64,000 nt of DNA from Oleiphilus sp. GTDB taxonomy: Bacteria > Pseudomonadota > Gammaproteobacteria > Pseudomonadales > Oleiphilaceae. The notes under the pieces are model-generated. The model did not search any database and was not told where the DNA came from. It worked only from the letters and a program-made list of their open reading frames with translations. Shown in pieces: positions 20,071 to 29,072 of the stretch. The first letter of the stretch is position 1; each line of letters starts with the position of its first letter. The stretch covers positions 88,932 to 152,931 of the forward strand of contig PZPK01000006.1 in NCBI GenBank assembly GCA_006212045.1, given 5' to 3'. The position numbers were made by a program, and so were the translations under genes.

Positions 20071-20778
20071 TTACCACGTCATCACTTTTTTGATAAAAGG
20101 AATCGACAACTTCTGTTTTTCGACCCAAGCGGCTTTATCCAGCACATCCAGAACTCCCAGCAATTCTCTCAGGTCTCTGCCGCTTCTGCGAATAATATAT
20201 GCGGAAACATCCGCACTGACAGCCAAACCTCTCTCTGCCGCCGCGGCTCTGAAAACACTTTCCTTCTCACTATCAGACAAGGCCTGTAATCTCAGCGCCA
20301 TTCCTGCATTTAAACGGGATGCCAGATCGGGCAATGAAAGCTCCAACTGTGCCACTGAACATCCGGCAAATACCAGCAGCTGTCCGTTTAATGTGACCTG
20401 GTTGTAGAGATTGAACACGAAACGCTCCATTGCCGGGTTGAGCACCTCAGGCCCAATGTCATCCAGAATAATGGCGTCATATTCGCGAAAGGCCTCACAG
20501 GCTTCCAGCAAGGCCTCTTCGTCCGCTTTTTCCAGAGAGCGAAGGGAAAGATAGCTTGCTCGTACGTTCTGGTTTTCATAGCGCTTCAGAGCGGCGATCG
20601 CCAAGTGGGTCTTGCCACTGCCAGACGGCCCGGCAATATAAATAAAGTGCTCGCGACCCTCTGACACAAACCCCTCGAGCATTTTTGCCGCCGAGGCATT
20701 CGCTTCACCAGCATAGTTTTCGAAACAGGCATCGGAAGTCTGTTGAAACGGTAGTGCCAGCTGATCGGAAAAGCTCAT
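20071..20778 (-). CDS. hda: DnaA regulatory inactivator Hda
   Basis: 235 residues, a single AAA+ domain homologous to DnaA domain III. The N-terminal sliding-clamp-binding motif QLALPF (residues 6-11) matches the Hda QL(S/A)LP consensus. Walker A is GPSGSGKTHL (50-59), Walker B is AIILDDIG, and the C-terminal DLRELLGVLD contains the sensor II-like region. Hda bound to the clamp stimulates DnaA-ATP hydrolysis and prevents re-initiation. Its neighbours DUF2066 and purM-purN match Pseudomonas, which supports Hda over DnaA. Confidence 0.92.
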   Translation of the reverse strand: MSFSDQLALPFQQTSDACFENYAGEANASAAKMLEGFVSEGREHFIYIAGPSGSGKTHLAIAALKRYENQNVRASYLSLRSLEKADEEALLEACEAFREYDAIILDDIGPEVLNPAMERFVFNLYNQVTLNGQLLVFAGCSVAQLELSLPDLASRLNAGMALRLQALSDSEKESVFRAAAAERGLAVSADVSAYIIRRSGRDLRELLGVLDVLDKAAWVEKQKLSIPFIKKVMTW

Positions 20779-20794
20779 ATCAAGATAAACCGAG

Positions 20795-21355
20795 TCAATG
20801 CTGATGACGGGAATTCAGCTCCCGAAACCCTTTGATGGACCAGGTAACAATATAATGTGCACCGCTGACCAGGGTGACGGCCAGTACCAGCCAGATCCCG
20901 TTTGCAATGACCCAGTCCGGCATCGGGAATTCCGCCAGTTTGATAATGAGCGCCAACGCAAAAACGATCTGTGCCATGGTACAGGCTTTGCCAAATAATG
21001 AAGGCTTGATATCGTAGTGACTAATCCAATAATGATAGATCAATGCGCCTGCCACAATCACCAGATCCCGCCCCAGAATCACGAGGGTCAGCCACATTGG
21101 AATCTGCTCAGTCAGCGCCAGCACAATATACGCAGTCATTAAAAGAAGTTTATCTGCCAGCGGGTCTGCAATCGCCCCGAATCTGGATTTCCAATTGAAC
21201 TGTCGAGCCAGAAAGCCATCCACACCATCTGAAAGACCGGCAATAAAAAACACAACCAACGCAGCACCATACTGCTGCCGATAAACCAGTAAGGCAAAGG
21301 GCACAATCAGAATTATGCGTATGACCGTCAGAATGTTTGGAATTTGATGCAACAC
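20795..21355 (-). CDS. CDP-alcohol phosphatidyltransferase family protein
   Basis: 186 residues, mostly membrane helices. It carries the complete family motif DGx2ARx8Gx3Dx3D (D46, G47, A50, R51, G60, D64, D68), so it should be active. It transfers a phosphatidyl group from CDP-diacylglycerol to an alcohol. The closest type is PgsA (phosphatidylglycerophosphate synthase) or a PgsA-like paralogue, common at this locus beside hda. The start is GTG (21355-21353), immediately after the DUF2066 stop, so the two are coupled. Whether this is the main pgsA cannot be told from the sequence. Confidence 0.83.
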   Translation of the reverse strand: MLHQIPNILTVIRIILIVPFALLVYRQQYGAALVVFFIAGLSDGVDGFLARQFNWKSRFGAIADPLADKLLLMTAYIVLALTEQIPMWLTLVILGRDLVIVAGALIYHYWISHYDIKPSLFGKACTMAQIVFALALIIKLAEFPMPDWVIANGIWLVLAVTLVSGAHYIVTWSIKGFRELNSRHQH

Positions 21356-22693
21356 TCAAAGCGCCTTTGAAGGTTTTTGGCCGATCCAGCGAAAATGTTC
21401 TGCGGCAGGTCCTAATGACTGCTCGACTGCCACTGTTTGACTCGTGTCTTCGAAAACCATTCCGCTATGTCCGTTCAGGCCATCCACGGTGGCTATCCAC
21501 TTCAGACGCCCCCCCAGTTCAACATACTCAAAGAACTGCTCGCGCTGCCCTTTTAATTTCAATCGATAGGCCAAACGCGCGCCCTTGACCCACTGAAGCT
21601 CAATGCGTCCGACGCTAGGCAGACTTTGCAGGTAATTCTGTAATCGTGCGTAATCCTCAAAATGATTCACCTGGTCCACTTCAATATTCAGCCATTCGGA
21701 TTGCATGTCCAAACTTTGTTGAACGGCATAGCGTGCCGCCAGTTCCACCGAAACCTGAGACAGCAGATCCTGCCAAAGCTGCGACACCGTGACTCCAGAT
21801 GCTGTACCCGCATAGTCCAGCCCTTTCAGTCTCATTGACCAATCGGCAGAAAAATTTGTGGCAACATCAGGCTCAAGCGGCAAGGCATTCAACCTGATCA
21901 GGACATTGAGATCCGGCTGATAACGCTGTGCAGCATCGCTGACCGCTTCCGGATACAGGCCCCAGAGCGCATTCAGATCAACAGAAGACAAATCTGCCAA
22001 ATCCACGACCGGAAAATAAACCGGTAGCGACCGTTTTTCGGCCTCGCGCTTCAGGTCTTCGACATATCCGGGATCGGACGCGCCCAACAATCTTCGTTCT
22101 CCCTGGCGCTCTTCAACTAACCAGACCAACATGGAAGGCCGCGTAGCCCCCCAAATCGGAACACCATAAGATGCCAGGGCACGTTCAACAGAAGACTGAG
22201 CAAAACTGACATCAAGCAGAAAAGGTGGTGGTAATTCGGGAAGCAAGGCATTCGCATCTGAAACGAGCGCATTTTCAGCAGGATCGCTTTCAGCATGCGT
22301 TTCCTCAAGGAATGCTGGCTCCTGCACTGACGATTGCAACTCTTCAGGGTCACTGGCATTTGCGGCCGCCGCTGCTTTGATATAGTCCGGATTCTCGCGG
22401 TAACTGAATGCCACCACAAATTTTTCCGGCGATGCCAGTAGCTGCCTGGCCCCACTGTTCGCCAATGCCGCTTCATCACCACTGACTTTTACCAGCACCT
22501 GCTCAAGACCCTGTGCCAACGCGTCGTTTCTGCTGGATTCACCCTGAGATTCAACCGAAACTGTCGCTGTGTACAGACCGGAGACACGGGCGGCAAATGA
22601 AAACGTCGACAAGCAGCTTGCCAAAATGAGAAACAAAAGAGGAAAACGCGCAGGGTACGGTAGTTTCAACGAATAAATCCAAGGGCGAAACAC
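21356..22693 (-). CDS. DUF2066 domain-containing exported protein
   Basis: 445 residues. The N-terminus has a hydrophobic export signal (FPLLFLILASCLSTFSFAA) followed by the DUF2066 opening RVSGLYTATVSVESQGESSR and a GLEQVLVKVSGDEA segment. The start shown is GTG at 22693; a later TTG would also keep the signal peptide. The function is unknown. Position between purM and hda is conserved in Pseudomonas-type genomes. The stop abuts the phosphatidyltransferase start. Confidence 0.82.
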   Translation of the reverse strand: MFRPWIYSLKLPYPARFPLLFLILASCLSTFSFAARVSGLYTATVSVESQGESSRNDALAQGLEQVLVKVSGDEAALANSGARQLLASPEKFVVAFSYRENPDYIKAAAAANASDPEELQSSVQEPAFLEETHAESDPAENALVSDANALLPELPPPFLLDVSFAQSSVERALASYGVPIWGATRPSMLVWLVEERQGERRLLGASDPGYVEDLKREAEKRSLPVYFPVVDLADLSSVDLNALWGLYPEAVSDAAQRYQPDLNVLIRLNALPLEPDVATNFSADWSMRLKGLDYAGTASGVTVSQLWQDLLSQVSVELAARYAVQQSLDMQSEWLNIEVDQVNHFEDYARLQNYLQSLPSVGRIELQWVKGARLAYRLKLKGQREQFFEYVELGGRLKWIATVDGLNGHSGMVFEDTSQTVAVEQSLGPAAEHFRWIGQKPSKAL

Positions 22694-22758
22694 GAAAGTC
22701 CGGACATATTATTCATCTGCCGACGAGAACACAACAGGCGCTTATAAAGACATAGTAT

Positions 22759-22787
22759 TTGGACTAAAAACCAAGTCCTGATAGAAT
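22759..22787 (+). promoter_or_regulatory. Candidate promoter of purM-purN
   Basis: TTGGAC (22759-22764) and TAGAAT (22782-22787) are 17 bases apart in the divergent DUF2066/purM gap, 43 bases ahead of the purM ATG. The -10 matches consensus at 5 of 6 positions. I saw no clear PurR operator. Confidence 0.45.
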
Positions 22788-22830
22788 CCGCCCTCCGCTA
22801 ATTCAGCGAATTGAACGAGACTTATCCAAC

Positions 22831-23901
22831 ATGACAGACGCTTCGACCCCCTCTTCCCAAACATCCGGAAAATCTCTCAGCTACAAAGATGCCGGCGTCG
22901 ATATCGATGCAGGTAACGACCTGGTTGAGCGAATCAAGGGCGTCGCGAAACGCACCCGGCGACCGGAAGTTATGGCGGGGCTTGGCGGATTTGGCGCCTT
23001 ATTTGAATTACCCAAGGGTTATCAGGAACCGGTGCTGATTTCCGGCACGGATGGTGTCGGCACGAAATTGCGCCTTGCGATGGATCTGAACCGGCATGAC
23101 ACCATCGGCATTGACCTGGTCGCCATGTGCGTCAATGACCTGATAGTGGCCGGCGCTGAACCCTTGTTCTTTCTGGACTACTATGCCACTGGCAACCTCA
23201 ATGTTGAGGTTGCCGCGGATGTCGTGAAAGGCATAGGCGACGGCTGCGAACAGGCCGGCTGCTCTCTGGTGGGTGGTGAAACTGCCGAAATGCCTGGTAT
23301 GTATGAGGGCGAAGACTATGATCTAGCCGGCTTTTGCGTTGGCATCGCTGAAAAGTCGAAGCTGATTGATGGTAGCCGGGTTCAGGCAGGTGACAGCCTG
23401 ATTGCACTGGCCTCATCCGGACCACACTCAAACGGCTATTCCTTAATCCGAAAGGTCCTGGAAGTCAGTCAGGCCTCGCTTGAACAGCCAATGGCAGAAG
23501 GAAATCTGGGTGACGCATTGATGGCACCAACAAAAATTTATGTGAAGTCATTACTCGAACTGATCCGGCAACAGCCGGTCAATGCACTGTCACACATTAC
23601 GGGTGGAGGCTTACTGGAAAATATCCCCAGAGTACTGCCCGACCAGACCAAAGCCGTTATTAATTTGGGCAGCTATACCATGCCCGATGTTTTCCAATGG
23701 TTACAAGAGGCCGGTAACATCGCTTCCCATGAAATGTACCGCACCTTCAATTGCGGCATTGGCATGGTGATTTGTGTTCCGGCGGCAACAGAACAGTCTG
23801 CCATTGAAATGCTGCAAGACGCAGGCGAAGTTGCCTGGAAGATTGGCAGTATCGAGACGGCAGGAGACGACGAAGAGCGCGTTGTTCTGGAAGGCCTGTA
23901 A
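22831..23901 (+). CDS. purM: Phosphoribosylformylglycinamidine cyclo-ligase (AIR synthetase)
   Basis: 356 residues, standard PurM. It closes the imidazole ring of aminoimidazole ribotide using ATP in purine synthesis. Characteristic segments are [52 protein letters not shown] and [18 protein letters not shown]. purN begins 3 bases after the stop. Confidence 0.97.
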   Translation: MTDASTPSSQTSGKSLSYKDAGVDIDAGNDLVERIKGVAKRTRRPEVMAGLGGFGALFELPKGYQEPVLISGTDGVGTKLRLAMDLNRHDTIGIDLVAMCVNDLIVAGAEPLFFLDYYATGNLNVEVAADVVKGIGDGCEQAGCSLVGGETAEMPGMYEGEDYDLAGFCVGIAEKSKLIDGSRVQAGDSLIALASSGPHSNGYSLIRKVLEVSQASLEQPMAEGNLGDALMAPTKIYVKSLLELIRQQPVNALSHITGGGLLENIPRVLPDQTKAVINLGSYTMPDVFQWLQEAGNIASHEMYRTFNCGIGMVICVPAATEQSAIEMLQDAGEVAWKIGSIETAGDDEERVVLEGL

Positions 23902-23904
23902 TTG

Positions 23905-24582
23905 ATGGATGCTGTTGAAGCGAAGCCCCCGGTAATTGTGGTACTAATTTCGGGCACTGGCAGTAACCTGCAAGCCTTGATCGACGAAGTCAGAAACGAG
24001 AATATTCCGGCGACCATCGCCGCTGTAATCTCGAACAAGCCCGGCGTAGAGGGGCTCGATCGTGCACGCAAGGCAGAGATTACCGCAGAAGTCGTTGATC
24101 ACACCCGATTTGATCAGCGAGAGGAATTCGATCTCAACCTGATTCGTGCTATCGACAAATACCAGCCGGACCTGATCGTACTGGCCGGATTTATGCGCAT
24201 ATTAACGGCTGATTTCGTCAAACGATACGAAGGCCGCCTGCTGAACATTCACCCTTCCCTGCTGCCAAAATATCCGGGGCTGAACACACATCAGCGAGCT
24301 TTGGATGCGGGCGATCAGCATCACGGTGTAACGACGCATTTTGTGACTGCCGATCTCGATAGCGGACCAAATATCATACAGGCACAGGTGCCGGTCCTAC
24401 CACAGGACACCCCTGAAACCCTGGCGGCCAGAGTGCGCGAACAGGAGCACGTCATCTATCCGATCACCGTCAAATGGTTTGTTCAGGGCCGAGTCAAAAT
24501 GCTTGACCACGCAGCTTTCCTAGACGGAGAACCCCTGCCGCAAAGCGGGCTGAGGCTGGACAGCCCGAATACCTTGCATTAA
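23905..24582 (+). CDS. purN: Phosphoribosylglycinamide formyltransferase
   Basis: 225 residues from the ATG at 23905 (an in-frame TTG lies just ahead of it). It is a folate-dependent GART with VVLISGTGSNLQALIDE at the N-terminus and the catalytic Asn-His-Asp set in LLNIHPSLLPKYPGL and THFVTADLDSGPNIIQA. It transfers a formyl group from 10-formyl-THF to GAR. It is cotranscribed with purM, as usual. The C-terminal tail is slightly longer than in E. coli. Confidence 0.96.
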   Translation: MDAVEAKPPVIVVLISGTGSNLQALIDEVRNENIPATIAAVISNKPGVEGLDRARKAEITAEVVDHTRFDQREEFDLNLIRAIDKYQPDLIVLAGFMRILTADFVKRYEGRLLNIHPSLLPKYPGLNTHQRALDAGDQHHGVTTHFVTADLDSGPNIIQAQVPVLPQDTPETLAARVREQEHVIYPITVKWFVQGRVKMLDHAAFLDGEPLPQSGLRLDSPNTLH

Positions 24583-24647
24583 GTTCCGTAATATCCAACA
24601 CTTAATATATGGGATCACATCAGGCTTTCAACATTGTTAGGGGTTCG

Positions 24648-25364
24648 ATGCATTTTTGCATAGCGACCCTACTCGCTCTCGGCACAACTACGGCAGCTTC
24701 GAACACCGTGGATGCCACAACGCCTTTCGAACTTCGCCCCTTTACGGCCATCTACAGCGCTAAAATCAAAAAGGGAATCAGCCTTGATGGCAAGGCAGTC
24801 AGAAAACTGATAAGGCTTGATGACCGGCGCTGGGAGTACCGGTTTGAGGTTGAATCGCTTCCCGCAGATTTCAATGAAACCTCGGTATTTGTCTGGGAAG
24901 ACAAGCAAGTAAAACCAAAGTCCTACCATTACCACTTGTCCGGCATGCTGATTCGCGACAGGGAACGCTTTATCGACTTCAATTGGAATTCACGAGCGGC
25001 AAAGGGGCATCAGGGAAAATCAGGGTGGAAGATTGATATCCCTGATCGGGCTCAGGACAGATTGAGCTACCAACTGCAGCTGGTCACAGATATCGCGGTT
25101 AACCGCTCCCCATTGCATTACAAGGTGGTTCATAAGGGCCGCATCGAAGAAAGCGACTTTCGCATCCTGAAAACGGAAACCATCCAGACACGCCTTGGAA
25201 AAATGGAAAGCCGCCTGGTAGAGAAAGTCCGCGCACCAGACCGTCCCAGAAAAACGCTGCTATGGTTTTCCAGCGAGCACCCCTTGTTGCTGCTCAAAAT
25301 GTATCAACTCGAAAAAAACGGAGAGGAATACGAGATCCAACTGCAGTCCGTTACCTACCCCTAA
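24648..25364 (+). CDS. DUF3108 domain-containing exported protein
   Basis: 238 residues from the ATG at 24648, chosen because AGGGG lies 7 bases upstream and the signal peptide (HFCIATLLALGTTTAA) then starts correctly. An upstream ATG at 24609 would add 13 residues ahead of it. The mature protein has the DUF3108 pattern PFTAIYSAKIKKGISLDGKA and a C-terminal TLLWFSSEHPLLLLKMYQ. It is predicted periplasmic and beta-rich; the function is unknown. DUF3108 genes commonly follow purN in gammaproteobacteria. Confidence 0.83.
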   Translation: MHFCIATLLALGTTTAASNTVDATTPFELRPFTAIYSAKIKKGISLDGKAVRKLIRLDDRRWEYRFEVESLPADFNETSVFVWEDKQVKPKSYHYHLSGMLIRDRERFIDFNWNSRAAKGHQGKSGWKIDIPDRAQDRLSYQLQLVTDIAVNRSPLHYKVVHKGRIEESDFRILKTETIQTRLGKMESRLVEKVRAPDRPRKTLLWFSSEHPLLLLKMYQLEKNGEEYEIQLQSVTYP

Positions 25365-25551
25365 CCTGAGAAACCTTCACCTTTAGGCCCTACACTAAAT
25401 CCAGCTCTAAATAAAGAATCCAACACAAATTTAATGATCGGATTCACAGTAGTATGTTACAGTCTGTAAGTGATGCGTACTTCAATCCCTTGTGTTGCAG
25501 AGCCCTTCAAACCACAACACAATTAGAAAAAGAAGAGGTGAGAATTTAGCC

Positions 25552-26205
25552 ATGCTGTGTATCAGAAAAAAACTCCGTGTGGCCGGTTTACTGTTGCTGA
25601 TCGCGGGCCTTCACGCGCCGATACAAGCACAGGAAAAGAGTCTGGACGATATCCTTGATCAGGACCTGTGGGGAAATATTTACAAGGACGGCGGCACCTG
25701 CTTTTACACCAAAACCCCTTTTTCAAAAAACAGCCCCCTGTTTAGTGTCACTTACGTCTATTCAGAAAGCTGGATACGTGACCACCTTCAATGTGGAACC
25801 GACCGCCAGTGCAAACGCGAAAGCCCTGAGTACCTCAAAATTCTCTCCGACCTTCACAATATCGTCATCGCCAAGTCAACCCTGTCTTTCAAATTGAAAT
25901 CTTCGATGTTCGGCATACTTGACGACTCAATAGCCAAAGATGAATACGGCATGCGCACACACATGCATGTTGTGGAACCACGAGAGGAAATTAAGGGCGA
26001 TATTGCCCGCATCATATACTACATGCACAAAACCTATGACCTACCAGTACGCGGGAACCTCCCGAATTTTATCCTCTGGAACGAAATAGACCCTCCCAGC
26101 GATGAAGAGCGCGCACGTAATGACTTGATAGAGTCCATTCAGGGGTCACGCAATCCCTACGTGGATGACCCAAGTCTTGTCAAAAGAGATGACCCGGCAA
26201 GTTAG
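25552..26205 (+). CDS. Endonuclease I (EndA)-fold exported protein, apparently catalytically inactive
   Basis: 217 residues from the ATG at 25552 (AGGTGAG upstream), with a signal peptide cleaved after about A26. Similarity to EndA/Vvn periplasmic nucleases is clear outside the active site: SPEYLKILSDLHNI (91-104) matches DPVYRKMESDMHNL, VVEPREEIKGDIARIIYYM (140-158) matches the EndA AEPPARARGAIARTYFYM helix, and IQGSRNPYVDD matches VQGNHNPYV. The catalytic EWEHVVPAW motif is replaced by something like VTYVYSESW (no His), and the NGDRGN metal site by LSFKLKSSMFG. I infer a pseudo-nuclease, perhaps a binding or inhibitor protein. EndA homology is from recalled sequence. Confidence 0.65.
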   Translation: MLCIRKKLRVAGLLLLIAGLHAPIQAQEKSLDDILDQDLWGNIYKDGGTCFYTKTPFSKNSPLFSVTYVYSESWIRDHLQCGTDRQCKRESPEYLKILSDLHNIVIAKSTLSFKLKSSMFGILDDSIAKDEYGMRTHMHVVEPREEIKGDIARIIYYMHKTYDLPVRGNLPNFILWNEIDPPSDEERARNDLIESIQGSRNPYVDDPSLVKRDDPAS

Positions 26206-26250
26206 CACTGGTAATTTAAACTAAGATCGACTTGGCATTGTCGCTGAGGT

Positions 26251-27255
26251 TCAGGACTGACATAGCGCTATCCGATCACTCTGACTTTGTTTCCGGAAGG
26301 TCGAAGTATCGACCATCCATTCCAGAATATCGCTAAACACACGAGCAGCCTGCAAATCACGGCTTAACATGTGATAACCCTCGGGGTATAGCCGAAACGA
26401 CACACCTTGCGCCTCAAAATCGAGATCCTTGAGCATTTCGCATGTAGGCCGCTTGGGAATCACCTCATCTTTTTCACCGTACAACACCAGAGTATTCTCG
26501 GGCATGTTCGATGATGCCATCAGCGCTTCGTCCATCAGGTTATTGAGCCCATATATGGCGTCTATGCGCGTGGCTTTGATCACCAGCGGATCTTTAAACA
26601 TTTCACGTAATGCTTCAATGTTGTCAGTTGCCTGAATTTCCAAACCTTCTCCGGTCGGCCGCCAGGAAGGTACAGTATGCACCGCCAACCAAAGCAACCA
26701 GCGCTGGTACCATGGCTGGGTATGACGCGCCCAAACCGCAGGTGCCAGTAATATCGCGCCCTCGATATGCGAACTGAAAAACTCCGGCACACGTACATTC
26801 CCCGACATAATGACGGCCCCCCCCATACTCTCCCCGAGCACATACAGAGGAACATCCGGCCAATTCTCCTTTAGCAGCCCAATCACCTGGACAAGATCAG
26901 ATTGAAGAACGCCATCTCCGGGCCACACCCCTTGACCGGAAGTCGCGCCAAAACCACGCTGGTCGTAGGCAATACAAGCGACGCTGCGCGCGGAAAGGTA
27001 ATCACACATGCCAGAAAAGGCATGGCTATAGTCATTAAACCCGTGCAGTCCCAGAACCAACGCTTTTGGATTTTCGGTCCAGGCCATACGGTAAGGAAGC
27101 AAATAGCCATCCCGCATTTTAAACGCATCGGGAAGCAATGCCGGCATTTGCGTTGATGACAAGGCATCAGGCATCTGGCTTATCGGACCACGACAGGCAC
27201 TCAGACACAGGACAAGGACACTCAAGCGCAGCATTACCTTGAAAGCCACCATCAT
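26251..27255 (-). CDS. Alpha/beta hydrolase lipoprotein (lysophospholipase / monoacylglycerol lipase type)
   Basis: 334 residues from the ATG at 27255. Starts at 27282 or 27252 are possible; 27255 follows the recJ stop most closely. It has a lipoprotein signal with lipobox LSAC (Cys21). The alpha/beta hydrolase fold shows the HGFNDYSH oxyanion region, the nucleophile elbow LGESMGGA (Ser), Asp in LYGEKDEVIP and His in YPEGYHML, i.e. a complete triad. It resembles the PldB/YheT-like serine aminopeptidase S33 hydrolases that act on lysophospholipids or monoglycerides. The gene follows recJ with almost no gap. Confidence 0.82.
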   Translation of the reverse strand: MMVAFKVMLRLSVLVLCLSACRGPISQMPDALSSTQMPALLPDAFKMRDGYLLPYRMAWTENPKALVLGLHGFNDYSHAFSGMCDYLSARSVACIAYDQRGFGATSGQGVWPGDGVLQSDLVQVIGLLKENWPDVPLYVLGESMGGAVIMSGNVRVPEFFSSHIEGAILLAPAVWARHTQPWYQRWLLWLAVHTVPSWRPTGEGLEIQATDNIEALREMFKDPLVIKATRIDAIYGLNNLMDEALMASSNMPENTLVLYGEKDEVIPKRPTCEMLKDLDFEAQGVSFRLYPEGYHMLSRDLQAARVFSDILEWMVDTSTFRKQSQSDRIALCQS

Positions 27256-27259
27256 AAAC

Positions 27260-28996
27260 TCAGCACTCGGCCACATGATCAAGCATCAACTGCACGGACT
27301 TGCGCCCTCTGAACTCATTGATGGCAGGACGATAAAGCACATGGACCCGCTCAGGAAGTGGCCTGCCAATCCAGTCACTATTGAACTGAATTGCGTCGTA
27401 AAGCTGATCTCCAAATTCGCTTTGCAACACAAGTTTGAGGTGTTTCTCCTTCAGAACCCGTTGTTGGGCTATCCGGAAGATGCCATCAAACGCCGGCTCG
27501 GGAAACTTTTGCCCCCAAGGACCCGCCCGATTTAACTCGGCCACCACGGGTAAACACAACTCCTGCTCCGAAAGATCACCATCACTGTACAGCACAGACT
27601 GAAGGTCTGACTCATCCAGCAGCCGAGCCGCGATGTCATCAAATGCAGCCCGAAACCGCTCATAGAACTCGGCACGAATAGTCATGCCTGCAGCCATGGC
27701 ATGCCCCCCGAATTTCTCGATCAAACCAGGCGCGCTCTTGCTGATGGCATCCAGTGCATCGCGCATATGAAAGCCACTGATTGAGCGGGCGGAGCCTTTC
27801 AGAAACTCGACCGGCTTGTCAGGGTCATCGTGCTCGGGCGCAAACACCACGACCGGACGATGCAAACGCTCCTTGATCCTAGAAGCCAGAATACCAATGA
27901 CACCTTGATGCCAATGTTGTTCATATAAACAAACGCCATACTGGTCGGCAGCCTCTATCGCTTCGAGGCTTGCCAGCTGTTGCTCGGCATCCCGCTTCAT
28001 ATCCTCTTCGATCAGCTTGCGCTCCCGATTGAATTTGTCGAGCACAGTCGCGAGCTCCACCGCCTGAGAAGCAGAGGTCGTCAACAGGCACTCTATACCG
28101 ACGGACATGTCATCCAGACGACCCGCAGCGTTCAGTCGTGGCCCGAGTACAAACCCCATATCGGATGCATTCAGAGATTTCGGTTTTCTACCTCCAAGCT
28201 CAATCAAAGCCTGTATTCCGGGACGCATTCGCCCTGCTCTGATACGGCGCAGACCCTGCTCAACAAGAATGCGGTTATTGTGATCAAGAGGCACCAGGTC
28301 CGCCACAGTTCCCAACGCCACCAGATCAAGAAAATCCGCCATGGAGGGTTCCGCAAGCCCCTGGTTTTGAAACCAGTCCTGGCTACGCAGATGCGCTCGC
28401 AGCCCACTCATGACATAAAAAATCACACCAACTCCCGCCGCATGCTTGCTGGGAAAAGTGCAGCCGGCCTGGTTGGGATTTACGATAGCATCTGCAGCAG
28501 GCAGCTCCTCACCCGGTAGATGGTGGTCAGTGATCAGCACAGAAAGCCCTGCGTCTTTAGCGGCCCGGACACCTTGCAGGCTTGAGATGCCGTTATCAAC
28601 AGTCACAATTAAATCAGCGCCTTGCGAAATCGCAACTTCCACGATCTCCGGGCTCAGGCCATAACCATAATCAAAACGATTGGGTACCAGATACCAGCAA
28701 TGCACGGCCCCCATCGCCCTCAATGCGGATACTGCAAGCGCCGTACTGGTCGCGCCATCCGCATCAAAGTCACCGACGATAACGATATTTTTCTTTTGCT
28801 GAATGGCATCGGTCAACAGGTCAACGGCACCCTGAAGCCCCTTCAACTGACTCAGGCCCTGAAGATCCTTCAGGCTTAATGCCAATTCACTGATGTCTCT
28901 GATACCACGAGCACGATAGACACGACTGAGGAACGCAGGCATGCCCTCCAGTGGTGCTGTTTCAGGTACAGTTCTTCGAATAATTTTTCGTTTCAT
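27260..28996 (-). CDS. recJ: Single-stranded-DNA exonuclease RecJ
   Basis: 578 residues from the ATG at 28996. The frame extends upstream to 29062, but that part overlaps the thrC terminator and lacks family sequence. MKRKIIRRTVPE is the typical start. DHH-family motifs are VGDFDADGATSTA, VTVDNGISS and LITDHHLPGEELP; the DHHA1 domain has GVIGILASRIKERLHRPVVV and KFGGHAMAAGMTI. It is a 5'-3' ssDNA exonuclease in RecF recombination and mismatch repair. The recJ-thrC-hom-dsbC-xerD order matches Pseudomonas. Confidence 0.95.
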   Translation of the reverse strand: MKRKIIRRTVPETAPLEGMPAFLSRVYRARGIRDISELALSLKDLQGLSQLKGLQGAVDLLTDAIQQKKNIVIVGDFDADGATSTALAVSALRAMGAVHCWYLVPNRFDYGYGLSPEIVEVAISQGADLIVTVDNGISSLQGVRAAKDAGLSVLITDHHLPGEELPAADAIVNPNQAGCTFPSKHAAGVGVIFYVMSGLRAHLRSQDWFQNQGLAEPSMADFLDLVALGTVADLVPLDHNNRILVEQGLRRIRAGRMRPGIQALIELGGRKPKSLNASDMGFVLGPRLNAAGRLDDMSVGIECLLTTSASQAVELATVLDKFNRERKLIEEDMKRDAEQQLASLEAIEAADQYGVCLYEQHWHQGVIGILASRIKERLHRPVVVFAPEHDDPDKPVEFLKGSARSISGFHMRDALDAISKSAPGLIEKFGGHAMAAGMTIRAEFYERFRAAFDDIAARLLDESDLQSVLYSDGDLSEQELCLPVVAELNRAGPWGQKFPEPAFDGIFRIAQQRVLKEKHLKLVLQSEFGDQLYDAIQFNSDWIGRPLPERVHVLYRPAINEFRGRKSVQLMLDHVAEC

Positions 28997-29024
28997 AAGT
29001 ACCAAAGGTTGAGCGAAAGCTTCA

Positions 29025-29051
29025 CAAAAAACGGAGGCTTGCTGCCTCCGC
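29025..29051 (-). terminator. Intrinsic terminator after thrC
   Basis: On the minus strand, CGGAGGC-AGCAA-GCCTCCG (29050-29032) is a perfect 7-bp GC-rich stem followed by six T (29031-29026). It lies 23 bases after the thrC stop and upstream of the recJ ATG, so recJ needs its own promoter or readthrough. Confidence 0.88.
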
Positions 29052-29072
29052 TCTTTTTGCAATTACTGCCGT

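Noticed and set aside
27980..28519. 179-codon plus-strand ORF
   Set aside because: Shadow of recJ.
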